The notes: generated from the sequence alone by a model not told the origin. Shown: positions 23,518 through 35,529, counted from the first letter of the stretch. The stretch: DNA of 64,000 bases from Eonycteris spelaea (GCA_003508835.1 PUFA01000021.1:11391501-11455500); one strand, 5' to 3'. A program made the numbers and translations.

Positions 23518-24112
23518 AATGGATATATGGAGCTCTATGTTTATTACAGCATTATTTATAATAGTCAAAGTATGGAATCAAGTTAAGTATCCATTAAAGA
23601 TGATTAGACAAAGAAGATATGATATAATATATATAATTCCATATATACATATGGAATATTACTTGGTCATAAAAAATAACCAAATCTTACCATACAACAA
23701 GATTAGGTCTTGAGGGTATTAGGCTAAGTGAAATAAGTCAAACAGTGAAAGACAAATACCATATAATCTCACTTATGTGTGGATCTAAAAAAACAAATGA
23801 ACAAACAAAACAGAAACGAACTCATAGATACAAATAACAAACTAATTGCCAGATAGGAGGTAGGTTTTGGGAGTCTAAGTGAACAAGGGGAAGGCATTAA
23901 GTAAAATTGGTGGATACGAAGTAGTCATGGTGATGTAAAGTAAGGCATAGAGAATGTAGTCAATAATATCATGACTGTGTATAATGCCAGGTGGTACTAG
24001 ACTTCTAGGGGGACCACTTCATAAATTAATGTCTAACGTCTATACTGGATACCTGAAACTAATACAAAATAATATTAAATGTCAAGCGTAATTGAAAAAT
24101 AAGACAAAATAA
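23518..24112 (+). mobile_element. L1 3' end (ORF2 C-terminus plus 3' UTR), sense
   Basis: A 64-codon frame at 23519-23713 is a decayed ORF2 C-terminus, with residues like 'MEYYLVIKNNQILPY' matching the familiar 'MEYYSAIKKNEILPF' end. The 3' UTR follows: 'ccatataatctcacttatgtgtgga', 'gaacaaacaaaacagaaacgaactcatagata', 'aggtggtactagacttctagggggaccacttc', 'cctgaaactaatacaaaataatattaaatgtca', and an A-rich tail. It is 5'-truncated to about 0.6 kb. This 3' UTR type is common in laurasiatherian genomes. Confidence 0.85.
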
Positions 24113-24235
24113 AAAAGAGAAGAGAGAGAGTTATTTTCTCCAAAGTTCAGCAGTCATTAACAGCTGAGATAGAGATAGAAAAAAATAGAGATAGAAAAAA
24201 TAGAGATAGAAAAGAAACAGAAAGGAGTCAAGTCA
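24113..24235 (+). repeat. GA-rich linker with 15-bp tandem unit
   Basis: Between two L1 copies lie a short (GA)n and three copies of a 'agatagaaaaaatagag' type unit at about 24167-24213. It probably grew from an L1 poly(A) tail. Confidence 0.7.
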
Positions 24236-25175
24236 GACACATTTATTGAAAACCTGTATTAACACATGGCATTGGAAAACTAGATATCTACGTGCAAAAA
24301 AAAAAAATCCTCATTTTGTATCATATATGAAGATTAACTAAAAGCAATCAAAGACATAAACATAAGAGTCTGAACTATAAACAGTTTAGAAGAAAACACA
24401 AGGTTAAAATTTCATATAATTAGACTTGGCAATAATTTATTGGATATGACACTAGAAACACAAGCAACAAAAAAGAAAATGGATGTTGGATTTGATCAAA
24501 ATTAAAAGCTTTTATGTGTCATTTTTTTAAGATGTGCACTGTAACACAGTGAAAAAACAACTCACAGAATGAGGCAGAATATTTTCAAATTATATATCTA
24601 ATAAGAAATTTGTATCCAGAATGCACAAAGAACTCTCATAAATAAACTACAAAGAAAAGCAGCTAACTGAATTAAAAATGAGGAGAGGACTTGAATAAAT
24701 ATTTCTCCAAAGAAGATATACAAATGGCCAAAAGAGCACATGAAAAGATGCTCTACATCACTAATCATTCAGGAAATGCAAATCGAAACCACAAAGAGAT
24801 CCAATATCATACACATTCGAATATTAGAATGACTATGAAAAAAGAAAGCAGAAAATAAGTTTGGCAAGGATGTGAAAAAAAATGATCATATTTGGTTTAT
24901 TTTATACACCAAAATTGGAACATTTGTGCATTTTTACTAGGAATATAAATGGTACGTACTATCACTGTGAAAAACCATATGGCAATTTCTGGAAATATTA
25001 AACTTAGAATTACCATATGATCCAGCAATTCTTCTTCTAGGTATATATCAAAAAAGAAATGAAAGACAAGACTTAAACAGATATTTGTATACCCATGTTC
25101 ATAGCAGCATCACTGACAGAGCCAAAAGACAGAAGAAACCCAAGCATCTATCAATGGAAAGATAGATAAACGAAA
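24236..25175 (+). mobile_element. L1 ORF2 C-terminal relic, sense
   Basis: About 0.94 kb follows the ORF2 C-terminal third: 'gacactagaaacacaagcaacaaaa', 'ttggatttgatcaaaattaaaagctttt', 'aaatatttctccaaagaagatatacaaatggcc', 'catcactaatcattcaggaaatgcaaatcgaaaccac', 'ccatatgatccagcaattc', and 'caagcatctatcaatgga'. It carries many stops and small indels, and looks older than the copy just upstream. Confidence 0.85.
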
Positions 25176-25747
25176 TCTTTTCTCAAGATTACCATACAAG
25201 TTATGAAATGCTGATTCTAAATTAGATGTATCTTGGCTATAAATTCCACGATCATTCACTTTTCCTTGTCTGAAATGAACAAAAAAAGAAAACTTTTTTT
25301 TATAGCTGTCTAATACACGTCAGCTCCTATGTGATTTTAAAGTAATATAAGAAATATTATCCTTTATTTAATTTTGAACATGATCAATAGTCTGAGAAGT
25401 TGAAACCTAAGAGTATTGTACTTTCTTCTATTAACACTGCAATGGCAATAATTAGCGTTGTTTTACAAAAGTTACTTTATACTAAAATATATGTGTCCCC
25501 CATTATAATTTTTCTTAAAAATGAAAAATTTAAAAATAAATGTGCTTAATGAAAACACCCAATATTCCAAAGTTTATTAAAACTAGAATTAGAATATAGA
25601 ATTTGTATGCTCTAAATTACCAACTGGATACAGAAAGGAGATATGCCAAGGGTTCATCCTCTGTGAACCATTAAAATAAGAATGCATTGCTAAGAAATGC
25701 TACATATTGGAGCAAATAACAAATATCCACAATATTTATTTTGTGTA
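25176..25747. other. No gene seen
   Basis: Unique AT-rich sequence between the L1 relic and the Tigger element. Confidence 0.5.
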
Positions 25748-26334
25748 GAGGCATGCACTGCTTAATGATAAAGATACATTCTGAGAAATACATCATTAGG
25801 CCATTTTTCATTGTGCAGATATCATAGAACGCACTCACACAAACCTAGATAATACAGCCTACTGCACATTTAGGCTAAATGGTACAGCCTATAGTCCCTA
25901 GGCTACAAGTGTATGCAGCATGTAATGTACAAAATGACACAAGGTTAAATCAAGCACAAGGGAAAATGATGCAATCAAGAGACGCAGTAAGCAGGAGATG
26001 TTTGAGCCTAATACGGCATAATACTTTATAGCAAAGTTTTTAAAATATAAGTAGAAAGAGTGCACTCTAAAATAAAGGGTATAGTATAGTAAGTACATAA
26101 ACCAGTAACATAGTTATTATCATTATCAACTATTAATGCACTGTACATAATCATATGTGTTGTACTTTTATATGACTAGCTGTGCAGTAGGTATGTTTAC
26201 AGCACAAGCACTTGAATAATGTGTTGCTACGTCAGTAGGCAATAGAAAGTTTGCAGGCTTCATTACAATCTTATGGCACCATCATCATACTGGTGGCCGG
26301 TCATTGATGAAATGTCATTATGCAGCATATGACA
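25748..26334 (+). mobile_element. Tigger-type DNA transposon, non-autonomous, with TIRs
   Basis: The 5' end reads 'gaggcatgcactgcttaatgat' after a TA. The 3' end reads 'tgtcattatgcagcatatgac', whose reverse complement 'gtcatatgctgcataatgaca' pairs with the 5' end over about 20 bp. Internal segments 'cacacaaacctagataatacagcctactgcaca' and 'gcctatagtccctaggctacaa' match the well-known 'acaaacctagatggtatagcctactacacacctaggctat' element. Length is near 585 bp and there is no transposase. The minus frame at 25898-26098 is incidental. Confidence 0.8.
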
Positions 26335-26734
26335 TTTTTATACTTTATTATTCCTATTATGTTGTACTTTTATAATTAATACCTTTCTGATAATATATAA
26401 TGTTTCATAAATTATCCAATTAATTAATATAATCATCTTTGGTCAAATAGTATCTTCAATATGTGATGTGGCAATGAATTACGATTCCACCTTAAAGCCA
26501 CAGAGAGCCAATGCGGTTCAGAAGACTGAAATGCCTAACCCATATTCAGCCAGCCAAATACATGTGAGGGAATGAGTCCCATACTAGAAATTTTTTATTC
26601 CACTGACCACTCCCAATTCTTTGTATCAATCATTCTCCCTTTGGATCCACATTTTTCCTAGTCACGTTGGCACCACTGTTGACCATTTCAATTTCACAAT
26701 CATCAGTTTTTTCATCATCGCCCTTCTCAAAATG

Positions 26735-26890
26735 AATCACTATGTGTAAAAACTATACTAAGTACTTTATATGCTCATAAGAGAAAAAAATTATCATTCC
26801 TTTTTTGCTGTCATAGAGAGCCTAAATAGCTTGTTTAAAATTAGGCAGATGGTAAATAGTGAGACTGACATTTTAAACTCAGTTCTCACT
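26735..26890 (+). mobile_element. MIR-like SINE fragment
   Basis: 'actatactaagtactttatatgctc' and 'gcttgtttaaaattaggcagatggtaaatagtgag' follow the MIR order 'agcactttacatatatt ... cttgcccaaggtcacacagctagtaag'. Weak. Confidence 0.4.
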
Positions 26891-27129
26891 GATTTATACA
26901 ACGTCCTCCTCAGAAACTTCCAATCACTCATTCTCTTGCTTACGGGTCAGACCCAAGTGAAAACCCAATTTACAACCTAGACTATTGCAGCCATTGTATT
27001 TCTCTGTTTTCCTTCTCGTATTTGCACCAAAAGAAAAATGGTCAACTTTTTTTTTCCTATGCTAAACACATTCCAGTGTCTGTGAGGAATACATACTTCT
27101 GATTTTGAAAAGCTGACCTCTCGAGTGAG

Positions 27130-27600
27130 TTCTTGGTCACCTTCTTTCTACCACCTTGAGTCATTGCTCCACTCGACTCCTCCCCTGTGTCTTTAGCTGC
27201 TCACTTTCCCCTCCTATCTTTCTCAATTCCCAAGGATGGCACGTCTTTGGAATAATACCTCACTGGCCGGCATTTCTTATTCAGCCACTGCAAAGACTTT
27301 CTTCTCTATCTGCCTAAAGCACTTTAGAAGAATATCATAAATAATTCCCTAATTTTCAAGTCTCAAGGCCCACATTTGGATTTTCAGTCCTCTATTTTTG
27401 ATTATTGGATCTCAACGACCACTCTCCTCTTAAATATACTTCTTTACTTTCCTTAACACAATCTCTTTTAGTTTTCCTGACATTTAAGAATACTTTTTTC
27501 TTTTACACCAACAGTTTAAATGTTGGTGGACAATATGTCCTTCTGTTCATTATCAACATGCCCTACATGGACCTATCATCCATGCTCATGACTTTTAAAA
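27130..27600 (+). mobile_element. L2 ORF2 reverse-transcriptase-region relic
   Basis: 'aatgttggtggacaatatgtccttctgttc' and 'atggacctatcatccatgctcatgacttttaa' follow the L2 segment 'aatgttggtgtgccccagggc ... gacctcatccactcccatggcttcaa', which encodes the reverse transcriptase core. Preceding patches ('ctcactttcccctcctatctttctcaattccc') fit the upstream L2 part. Confidence 0.5.
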
Positions 27601-27659
27601 TCCTTTATAATGAAAGACATTCAGATGATAAAGTTAATTCTCCTGTAGAAGTTAATATG

Positions 27660-27840
27660 ATGAGATGCTATTATTACCTCTATTGTTATGAATGGGATAT
27701 GCAAAGCATAGAGAGAGCAGCTATTGTCATAAAGTCAATAAGCTAGTTGGAGGTAGAGCCAAGGATTGTAAACAAATTAAAACAAGCAACGATTGTCTGA
27801 TTCTAAGCCCAATTCTGCCACATTCCTTTACCTTACATCA
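27660..27840 (+). mobile_element. MIR-like SINE fragment
   Basis: 'tattacctctattgttatgaatgggatatgcaaagcatagagagagca' and 'taagctagttggaggtagagccaaggattgtaaac' follow the MIR core and 3' half. Confidence 0.4.
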
Positions 27841-27929
27841 GTCGTTCCAAGAGAAACTCATATTTACCTCAGTGCTTTTCTTTTTCCTAAAATTCTAAGT
27901 CCAATTCTAACTGTGCCAGTTACTTGTTG

Positions 27930-28520
27930 GCTCTCAGCCCCACACCTACCCTCTATACCCTGATCTTCGTTACTGGGGTTTGGGTCGCTGTAGACTGAAT
28001 TTCTCACACTCCCAACCCTCTGTCTTTCTGTTAGGCCTCGGCCAAATGGAAGCACGAGGGTGGTTGGAAGGTGATAGATGGGGGAGAAGAGGAGTCTTCA
28101 TTTAGAGTCCCTGTTGGCATCGCTTCAACAGCAGCAGGGAATAGACACAGCCCCCACCTTCCCCGATCACTCTTTGCACTAGATTTGTTAAAATCCCTCA
28201 GAAGGACCAGTAACAACTTGGGGAGGGTGGAGGACCCTCCTCAGAGGTCCAAGTGTAAAGAAGCTGAGCTCTGCCCTAAACAAATGAACACCAGCTCTGT
28301 AGGGCTTGTCCTCAAAAATCTTAGGTTTTAACCATTACCTCTTCAGCCACTGAGGTGAAAGCTATTTCCTGCAGTTATTAATTACTGAATTACCTCAGTG
28401 AATTTTCTTTTTTTTATACCCTATAAACCTGAGTAACCAATTGTCTGCCTTAATCTCCCTTGACTTGAAATAGTTCACATATTTTTTGTTTTCCTGACTG
28501 AACCCTGACTGACACCCTAA
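27930..28520 (+). mobile_element. Unclassified LTR-like element within L2
   Basis: A relatively GC-rich 0.6 kb block starts near 'tcgctgtagactgaatttctcac' and ends 'tttgttttcctgactgaaccctgactgacac', an ending typical of several mammalian LTRs. L2 sequence lies on both sides, so it looks like an insertion. I cannot name the family. Short frames on both strands here (27864-28331) are unconvincing as genes. Confidence 0.4.
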
Positions 28521-28524
28521 CAGT

Positions 28525-29060
28525 GGCACAGCCTCCGACTGAGCATCATCCTTGCTGCCCCCTCACACTATCAACCAAGTCCCCTCAACTGCACCTGGGT
28601 CACATCTCTTTAATTTGTCCCACCTTCTAACTTTCCTAGTTGCTGCTGCCTTAGTCTATGTGATTTTTGATCAGTCTTCTAGATTGTATCACTCTTCTAA
28701 CTGGAGATTCTTAGCCACTATCCTCATATCACTTAAGAATATCATACCTATTTCCAGAACGCTAAAAAAAAAAACAAAAAAACAAAACAAAACAAAACAA
28801 AAAAAACGATAAAACCACAATTGCCATTGGCTTCTCCTGATCCACAGCATCAATTTTAATCAGATTAATAGGGAATGTGAGGTCTTTCACCGCCAGCTAC
28901 ATTTGGTGCCTTTCTCTCCTGCTGTGAGCATCAACTGCACTAGCATCCTCTAAAACTCACTTCTATTTTTGGTTACCGTCTATACTAATCCTTTGAGATC
29001 TAAAATAAATATTCCACCCAAAGAGTAAGTTGCAGGATTCTCTCTGCTTCCAGAGCACCA
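28525..29060 (+). mobile_element. L2 relic with poly(A)/(CAAAA)n insertion
   Basis: 'tcaaccaagtcccctcaactgcacctgggtcacatctc', 'tagttgctgctgccttagtctatgtgat' and 'cttctaactggagattcttagcc' follow the L2 region upstream of its C-terminus ('ccaccctagtccaagccaccatcat', 'gcaatagcctcctaactggtctccc'). A (CAAAA)n run at 28768-28806 sits inside it. Confidence 0.5.
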
Positions 29061-30857
29061 TATGTCTCCCTTCGCAGTTATTACTTTTGCATTTTTCACT
29101 CCCTATTTCACTACTGTCTACAACAAGGATAGATCACACATGATAAGCCTGAAAATTCAGAGCACATTTTAAGGACTAAAGTGCATTGAATAAGCTAATT
29201 GTTTTTAATGGTTGTTTTATTAATCAATCTGGATTAAAAAATAAAGAACAAAATGAGAACATTTGTGATATACTTGGTTTATATAATCCAAAGTTCATAT
29301 ATTGCTGTTACACACTTTCAAAAAATGAGTAAATTTTGATGCCAGTACTACTACTTTCTATTAGGTAATATTTCTTTTCTCTCAGATTCACTTTTAGGTA
29401 CACCTCCTATAAGCTCTTTGCACCAATAAAATAAAATTTCTTGCTTGTATTACATCTGTCTCATCTTTATACCTTTTCAGAGACTTATGTCTGTCTTTAA
29501 CTGAATTGAGGATTATGTCTGGTTAACCAATGGTTAAAATTAACAGAATGACACTATAAGCATGTAATGTCAGAGACAAATTAAATCTACAAAAGAGCAA
29601 CACTTACATTTATGCGTGAATATCCGAAGTTGCCGATGGATCAGTTGGCTAAAGAGGCAGGCTATAACCTGATATACTAGCGTAATGCAGAGTTACAAAC
29701 GTTACTGGACTGGGGATGAGGGAGTGAGTGAGCAAAAACTATAAATGGAACTTATTACTTGTTGCGTGTTTTAAGATTTTCCATTTGTACTGAATACCAT
29801 TGTGAAACTCTGAAGCAAATTAAATAAGAAAAAGAGTAATTTGCTGCTTGATCATCAAGATGTAAGTCCTGCAACACTTCACTGTTTCCTGAACACTGAG
29901 GTCTATTCAGCCACGAGGGAATTTTCTTCCTCCCTGGCTGCCTTTACCTGAATTTGTTCTCCCAAGGGACCAAAAGGCAATTTCAGATTTGCATTTCCTC
30001 ACCATAACTTTAAGCCTGACTTAATTTTTTCCCTCTAAGTTTGTTATCACTAGTTAAAACTGTCAATTTCAACTTTTTATTTTTGTCATGCTGCTTTCAG
30101 AGTTGTAGCTGGCCGGGTTAATAATTTTAATAGTTGTGATTTTACACTATTATATTGTAATGGAAAATGGAGAGATCCAAAATTATAACTGCAGTGCTAA
30201 AAGTCCATAAAAAGCAATACACGGAAGCCTAGAGATGCCTACATCTTATTCAGGACCAGCCAGTTTTATGTATATACAATGATCATTATATCCTGAGAAC
30301 CGTATTTCATGAACAGTCTAGCATTCAGTAAACCAGAAAATTCAGTTACTTAAAATTATCCATTGTTTACTGTTATAATAAGAAAGGAATTTTAGTATGT
30401 CGAGTACATAAATTTATACACTATTTGAATGCATTTATAGTATCCATATTTATTTACATTATATCTTTATGCTATCTGTACACAGCTAATAAAAGTATTA
30501 ATTTCTTCTCCTCAATGATGAATTTTATTGTAATTGATTACAGTGTGTCCTAACATTTTTATTAACTATAAAGATCTGAGAAAATTATCTTGAAAGTTAC
30601 ACATTAAATTTCCTGGTAGCACAACTTATTAAATATAATCAGTGCAAGAAAAAATATATATATAAATTTTGAACAATAGCCAAATTCCTTGACTGTAGGA
30701 TAGACTCCTTGAAATATCTATAATATGAACATATTAAACTTTTTAGTATATTTTAGTCAATAAATATCTTATCCTAGAGAAAATTTTTCTTCCAAAATAT
30801 TTAAAAATTACAATATATGAAAATATTACATGCTTTTAAATACTGACAGAAAATAAC

Positions 30858-30888
<31 letters not shown>

Positions 30889-31395
30889 AATATACACATA
30901 AATTATTTGACAAGTTCAATAGGACATATTCTCAAGGAGTTCATATGCAGATTATATCCTTTGACATTTAATTTATAATTAATCATAGGACCTTTGTAAA
31001 AACTGACTCACTCTTACTGAACCACTTAAAGAAGGTTTGCAGATTCCTGAAATTGCAAAATATAGATTACACACTTCAAATAATTTTACAGACTCAAATA
31101 AGACTGAAACCAGATGACTAGAAATTTGTGGAAACAGTACAGAATACATCTTTGACCACTATAGGACAGCATATAAATTTAGCTTCATTCCTGGGAGATA
31201 TGAACATCTGTTCATCTTCTAATTCAATGAGCAGCAAAAGAATGTAAATCTGCATACAAAATGAAAGATTGATGAGCAAGGTGTTATTTCTAGGGTTTGT
31301 TTGGTTGTTTGTACTTTGTTATAACTTTTCTTTCTGGCATTCAGTCCAACAACATTATTTCATAGATCTCAGAATACATCTTCATAAAGGTCATA
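29061..31395. other. No gene seen; contains (TG)13
   Basis: About 2.3 kb of AT-rich unique sequence with no open frame over 60 codons. A (TG)n microsatellite lies at 30859-30884. The block 29600-29720 has several CpGs ('atatccgaagttgccgatgg'), unusual for this window, but no feature I can name. Confidence 0.55.
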
Positions 31396-31645
31396 ATCAT
31401 AATGCTTACTAATTTGCCAGATAATATTCTTAATATTTTACACACATTAATTTATTATAATTGCAAATAATATTCGACAACAACTGTCCTTATCACCATT
31501 TGAAATGAAAAAAACGGAGGCACAGAGATGTCAAGATAATTACCCGAGATCACACATTTGATTTTGAGGGAGATTCAGAAATCAAATACATGGAATCTGA
31601 TTCCAGGATCTCTGCCTCAGACATCGCAGTGCTCTGTCTCCCAAA
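31396..31645 (+). mobile_element. MIR SINE
   Basis: 'atattttacacacattaatttatt', 'cttatcaccatttgaaatgaaaaaaacggaggcacagagatgtcaagataattacccgagatcacaca' and 'atggaatctgattccaggatctctgcc' follow the MIR body and core nearly end to end. Heavily diverged and non-functional. Confidence 0.75.
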
Positions 31646-33178
31646 GATTATTAAATCTGCAGCCCTGGGAAAATTAAGTCAATTGTTTCAACCCAGAGAA
31701 AAATAACTTCAACTGAAGTCAATTTAAATACTGAATAGCAATATACCAATAAATAAGCTTCAATATTCTACTTTTATGGTTAAACTCATATTAAATAGAA
31801 TTTGAACAGAAAACAATATTTCCAAAAGAAAAATTTCATTTGGAATATGTGCTGAACACTTTATCAGAATGTAAATACAGGTAGTTTGAACCCTACGTTC
31901 TTTCATCATTAAAACTGTGGTTTACAGGGACCTCATCCACAAGAGCCTCCAAATGGGGGCATTTTTATAGCCATCCAAAGCTTTGTCACTTGAACTTCAT
32001 AAAGCCACAGAGGTGCTGTGCAGCACCCACTTTGTGTATTTGAAGTAAGGAGATGATGGCTTCACGGCTCAAAGCGAAATGATCAAGCACGAGGATGGCA
32101 CTCTCCTTTGCATTTCCCCTGCATTTCGTGGCCTTTTCCATCTAGACTTCAAAGTGAGTGAATGAAACTTTTAGACAATAAATCAGCATACCTCAGGGAA
32201 ATAATTACCTTTCTAAATAGAAATAAAATTTTCCATTAGTTTAAATTTTAAGTGTTATACGATACTCATAAGAAGCTCAACCTTCCATATACACTTGACA
32301 TGAAAATTAATAGACTCAGAAATTATAGTTGGAAAGAGCAGAAAATTTCTTTGTGTAAAAACTGCTCACAGCAGTGATGATCGTGAACATCTCACCAATC
32401 TTGCTCTGTGCTATTGCTGAGTTCTAAAATTTTGGCATGATATTAGTTTGGTAACTATTAAAGCCAAGAAAACTGTATGACTACTTAGAGAGCAAAAGAT
32501 GTTACATGTAGGATAAATGTATAAAGAGACATTTAAATGCAAGTTAGAAATGCAGCATCAGACTTCTAGGACCAGATATCTTATTCGTAAATTCTATGGA
32601 ACAAATACTTTCTTTTTATAAACATGATGCCCAACATTTCATTAAATCAGAAAATCTCTTCAGACACATAGATTTGAATATAGTTAGGTAAACACATTAT
32701 CTTTTGTCTTGTTTTCAGTTTAACCATAGGAATGAAAGAAATGGAATATATTCTTAGAAATTATCAGATTTTGAGTCAGTGGATTAAACATCAACTTTGA
32801 ATCAGCAATTAGAATATAATTGCTGGCTCTTTTGCTTAAAAACTATGAATTTCTGAAAAAAATAACTGCCTTGAATATAAGTATATGTATGGATATCAAA
32901 AATTTCCTATCTCTTCTTACATATCAAAAGGTATAATACTTGTTTCCTGTGATATTTCATGTAATATTCAGCATCTCAGAAAATATTGTAATTGAAAAAA
33001 CTTTGTAAACTAGTAAGTGCTATAACAGATGCAGGTATTATTATTACTCATTTGTAATATTTTATGCCAAAAAGGAACTCATTCATACATTTGACAAGGG
33101 CTCCTTAAACTGTAATGGCATTCTTTTTCTCAGATCTGAAATGGAGTGCATTTATTTTCACTGTTACTTCTATCCTTT
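31646..33178. other. No gene seen; contains a non-repetitive, moderately GC-rich block
   Basis: No repeat recognised. The block 31910-32160 is non-repetitive, richer in GC than its surroundings and motif-dense (see findings), and could be a conserved non-coding element. The rest is AT-rich. Confidence 0.45.
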
Positions 33179-33179
33179 G

Positions 33180-33650
33180 TATTAATTTTTCAGGGCTGCT
33201 ATAACAAAGTATCACAAATTGAGCGGCTTAAAGCACAAACTTAATGTCTCACAGTTCTGGAGGCTAGAAATCTGAAATCAGCAAATCAGTAGAGCCATAC
33301 TCTCTCTGTAGTGTGCAGGTGAGAATCCTTCCTTGCTTCTTCTAGCTTCTGTTGCTTGCCAGCGATTCTTGGCATTCTTTGGTTTACAGGTACATCACTG
33401 GGGACTCTGCCTTAGAAGTGACATGGCTATTTCCTTCCCATGTAGCATAGTGTTTTTTTCTTCTTATAAGTACACCAGTTAGAACCCACTCTAATAATCT
33501 CATATTTATTAGATTATATCTGCAAAGACTCTATTTTTAAATAAGGTCACTTTTACTTATAGGGGTGAAGACTTTAATCTACTTTTTGCCGGATTCAACT
33601 CAATGTTTAATGGTTGTGAATTCGAAACAGACTTGTATATGCATTTGGGG
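33180..33650 (-). mobile_element. MLT1-type LTR (ERVL-MaLR), antisense
   Basis: Clear order of antisense MLT1 segments: 'cagggctgctataacaaagtatcacaaattgagcggcttaaa', 'tctcacagttctggaggctagaaatc', 'cttcttataagtacaccagtt', 'aagactctatttttaaataaggtcac'. It looks close to full length. It is a solo LTR without internal viral sequence. Confidence 0.85.
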
Positions 33651-33702
33651 TAACTCAATGCAGAGATTTAAAGGTTTTGTTGTTGTTTAATTTTGTAATC
33701 GT

Positions 33703-33900
33703 ATTTTTTTTTTCTTTCTTTTTTTTTTTTTTTTTTACCAATTTAGTATTTATTTAGCATTTTGTGCATGCATAAGATTATATGTATTCTTTGGTGCACA
33801 AAATGTAAAATAGCTACATACAATAATTTTCAATATATATCAGAGAATTAAAAATAAATATATAATACATTAATTAAAGTTAGGATAATATTTTTTTTCT
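33703..33900 (-). mobile_element. Antisense poly(A) tail with polyadenylation signal (unidentified retrocopy 3' end)
   Basis: A T-rich run at 33703-33736 is followed at 33749-33754 by 'tttatt', that is AATAAA on the minus strand, 12 nt before the tail. This is the layout of an mRNA-like transcript inserted in minus orientation. The adjoining sequence (to at least 33900) is AT-rich like a 3' UTR, and I do not recognise the source. The right-hand end is not defined. Confidence 0.35.
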
Positions 33901-34680
33901 GGTCCAGAAAGTAAGAAAGTAAGCTATTCAGATCAGAAGAACTTGACCTTGACATTAGATTTGCTATAATTTGACCAGCAAGAACATAGAAATTTTATGA
34001 AAGAGGAAAAAGTACAGGAAATAATCAAAATGTTTCAGGAAAAATTATGGTACTGGCCTGACTCACAGGAAAATATTTTAAAATAAGCATTGGAATACAT
34101 TTAGGCAGGTTAGAGGCAATGTGAGGCAATGCAAAGAAATGAGAAAAAGTTTTAACTCGATTCCGGAAGCACTTGTAAAGTCATTATAGATACTCCTACC
34201 AGACAGAAGCTTGATGCAAAAATATTTTTGAGGACACTGGATATAAATGTGGATTAGAAGTTAAAACTCAGGGACAGAAAGTACGACAAGGAGTCTATTG
34301 TATTAATCTAGTTCTGCACGATTGCAGTGATAGCCTATACCTGCAAACCATGCCGTTTCCTGGAGCACTACAGGGGATTTGCAGAAATTTTAAATTTCAA
34401 GAGAAATGCAGGGACATCTGTAAAAAACACAATAGTCTATGACTCTTAGGATGTTCAGACCCATTTCTTTAATGAACAGAACTATTAGATTTCTGGCCTA
34501 GAGCTGCTTTTAAAATGTGCAGAAACACTAATATAGCTATGAACCAAAACAGTTTAGGAATCTCTAGCATACTAATTAATTTAAAGAATATGTTTTTACT
34601 TCCTGACCTGCAGCACTTATAATTTTATAGGCTCTTCAGTATCTTCCTTATCTTCTTCAGATTATTCTTAATTATAAACT
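33901..34680. other. No gene seen
   Basis: Unique AT-rich sequence with no recognised element. It could be the remainder of the retrocopy whose tail lies at 33703. Confidence 0.4.
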
Positions 34681-34683
34681 TAC

Positions 34684-34754
34684 TTTTTTTTTTTTTTTTT
34701 TTTTATCTTGGACTGGGGTAAAACTAGTCAAATCTCTTTTTTTTTTTTTTTTTT
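34684..34754 (-). repeat. Two poly(T) tracts separated by 32 bp
   Basis: T runs at 34684-34704 and 34737-34754 flank 'atcttggactggggtaaaac...'. On the minus strand each is a poly(A) tail candidate. Confidence 0.9.
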
Positions 34755-34920
34755 CCTCTCGTTGTTTTTGAATGTGAAGACTACAGAAGAGACACTTTAT
34801 CCAGATTCGGTCACCTCCAATTTTTCTTTAATGAATTTTACTTTCTTGTCTTCAGGTGTTTTTGGCATTTTGCTAGGATCACATTCAATATTATTGTTGT
34901 TACATTTATAATTTAACTTT
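34755..34920 (-). pseudogene. Possible processed-pseudogene C-terminus, unidentified
   Basis: On the minus strand an open segment ends at a TAA (34797-34799). It encodes a Lys/Glu/Pro-rich C-terminus containing 'DPSKMPKTPEDKKVKFIKEK' and a few further residues. After the stop come about 42 bp and then an A tract (34737-34754 in reverse), which is the order of a processed mRNA 3' end. Upstream, the frame decays into AT-rich sequence with stops beyond about 34915, so only some 40 codons are visible. The peptide looks more like real protein than the surrounding translations, but I cannot name it. A chance reading is possible. Confidence 0.3.
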
Positions 34921-35525
34921 TCTCATTAGCTCTCAATTTTCTAGTTTATTATATATATTACATATTCCTATCTTATTAATTTGATTTCTGGGTCAACCCT
35001 AACACACATACATCTGTTAATAATTAAAGTACATATGATAAATTGAAGTTTACTTATAATCTAGAATTTTATTTTTACAACATATAAATTTTAAAAATGC
35101 TATTGATTACAAGATAATTGTGACAGTGTGTAAATCAGTCTACATAATAAAAAGTAGACAGCTGTAGATAAACAGTTATCCCCTCAGAATCCAGGACAGA
35201 TTTCAAAAAATTAATTTCCATTATTATGTTTTATAGAAATATGTCCCCATTATTTCTCTTCTTTCCATTAGGATTTTAACTATACAAATGTAGGCTCTTA
35301 AAATGATTGCGCCTAACATTTTAAAATTATTTTCTCTTCGAGCTTCCTCTGTTTCCCAATATTCCTAATGTTTGCCTGTAGATAGCTTCCCCTCCTGCCA
35401 TCAGAGAAAACAACAATACTAGCAGAATCATCAAGTGCAATAAAAAGACAACAAACATCAATAGTTTGATTTTAGTCCTACTCCAACATATGTACTCACA
35501 TTTTTCCTATATTCTACCATATACG
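34921..35525. other. No gene seen
   Basis: AT-rich unique sequence. Confidence 0.5.
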
Positions 35526-35529
35526 GGGC

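Noticed and set aside
27864..28331. Overlapping open frames on both strands
   Set aside because: They fall in a relatively GC-rich, LTR-like block where stops are rarer; translations match nothing recognised and conflict with each other.
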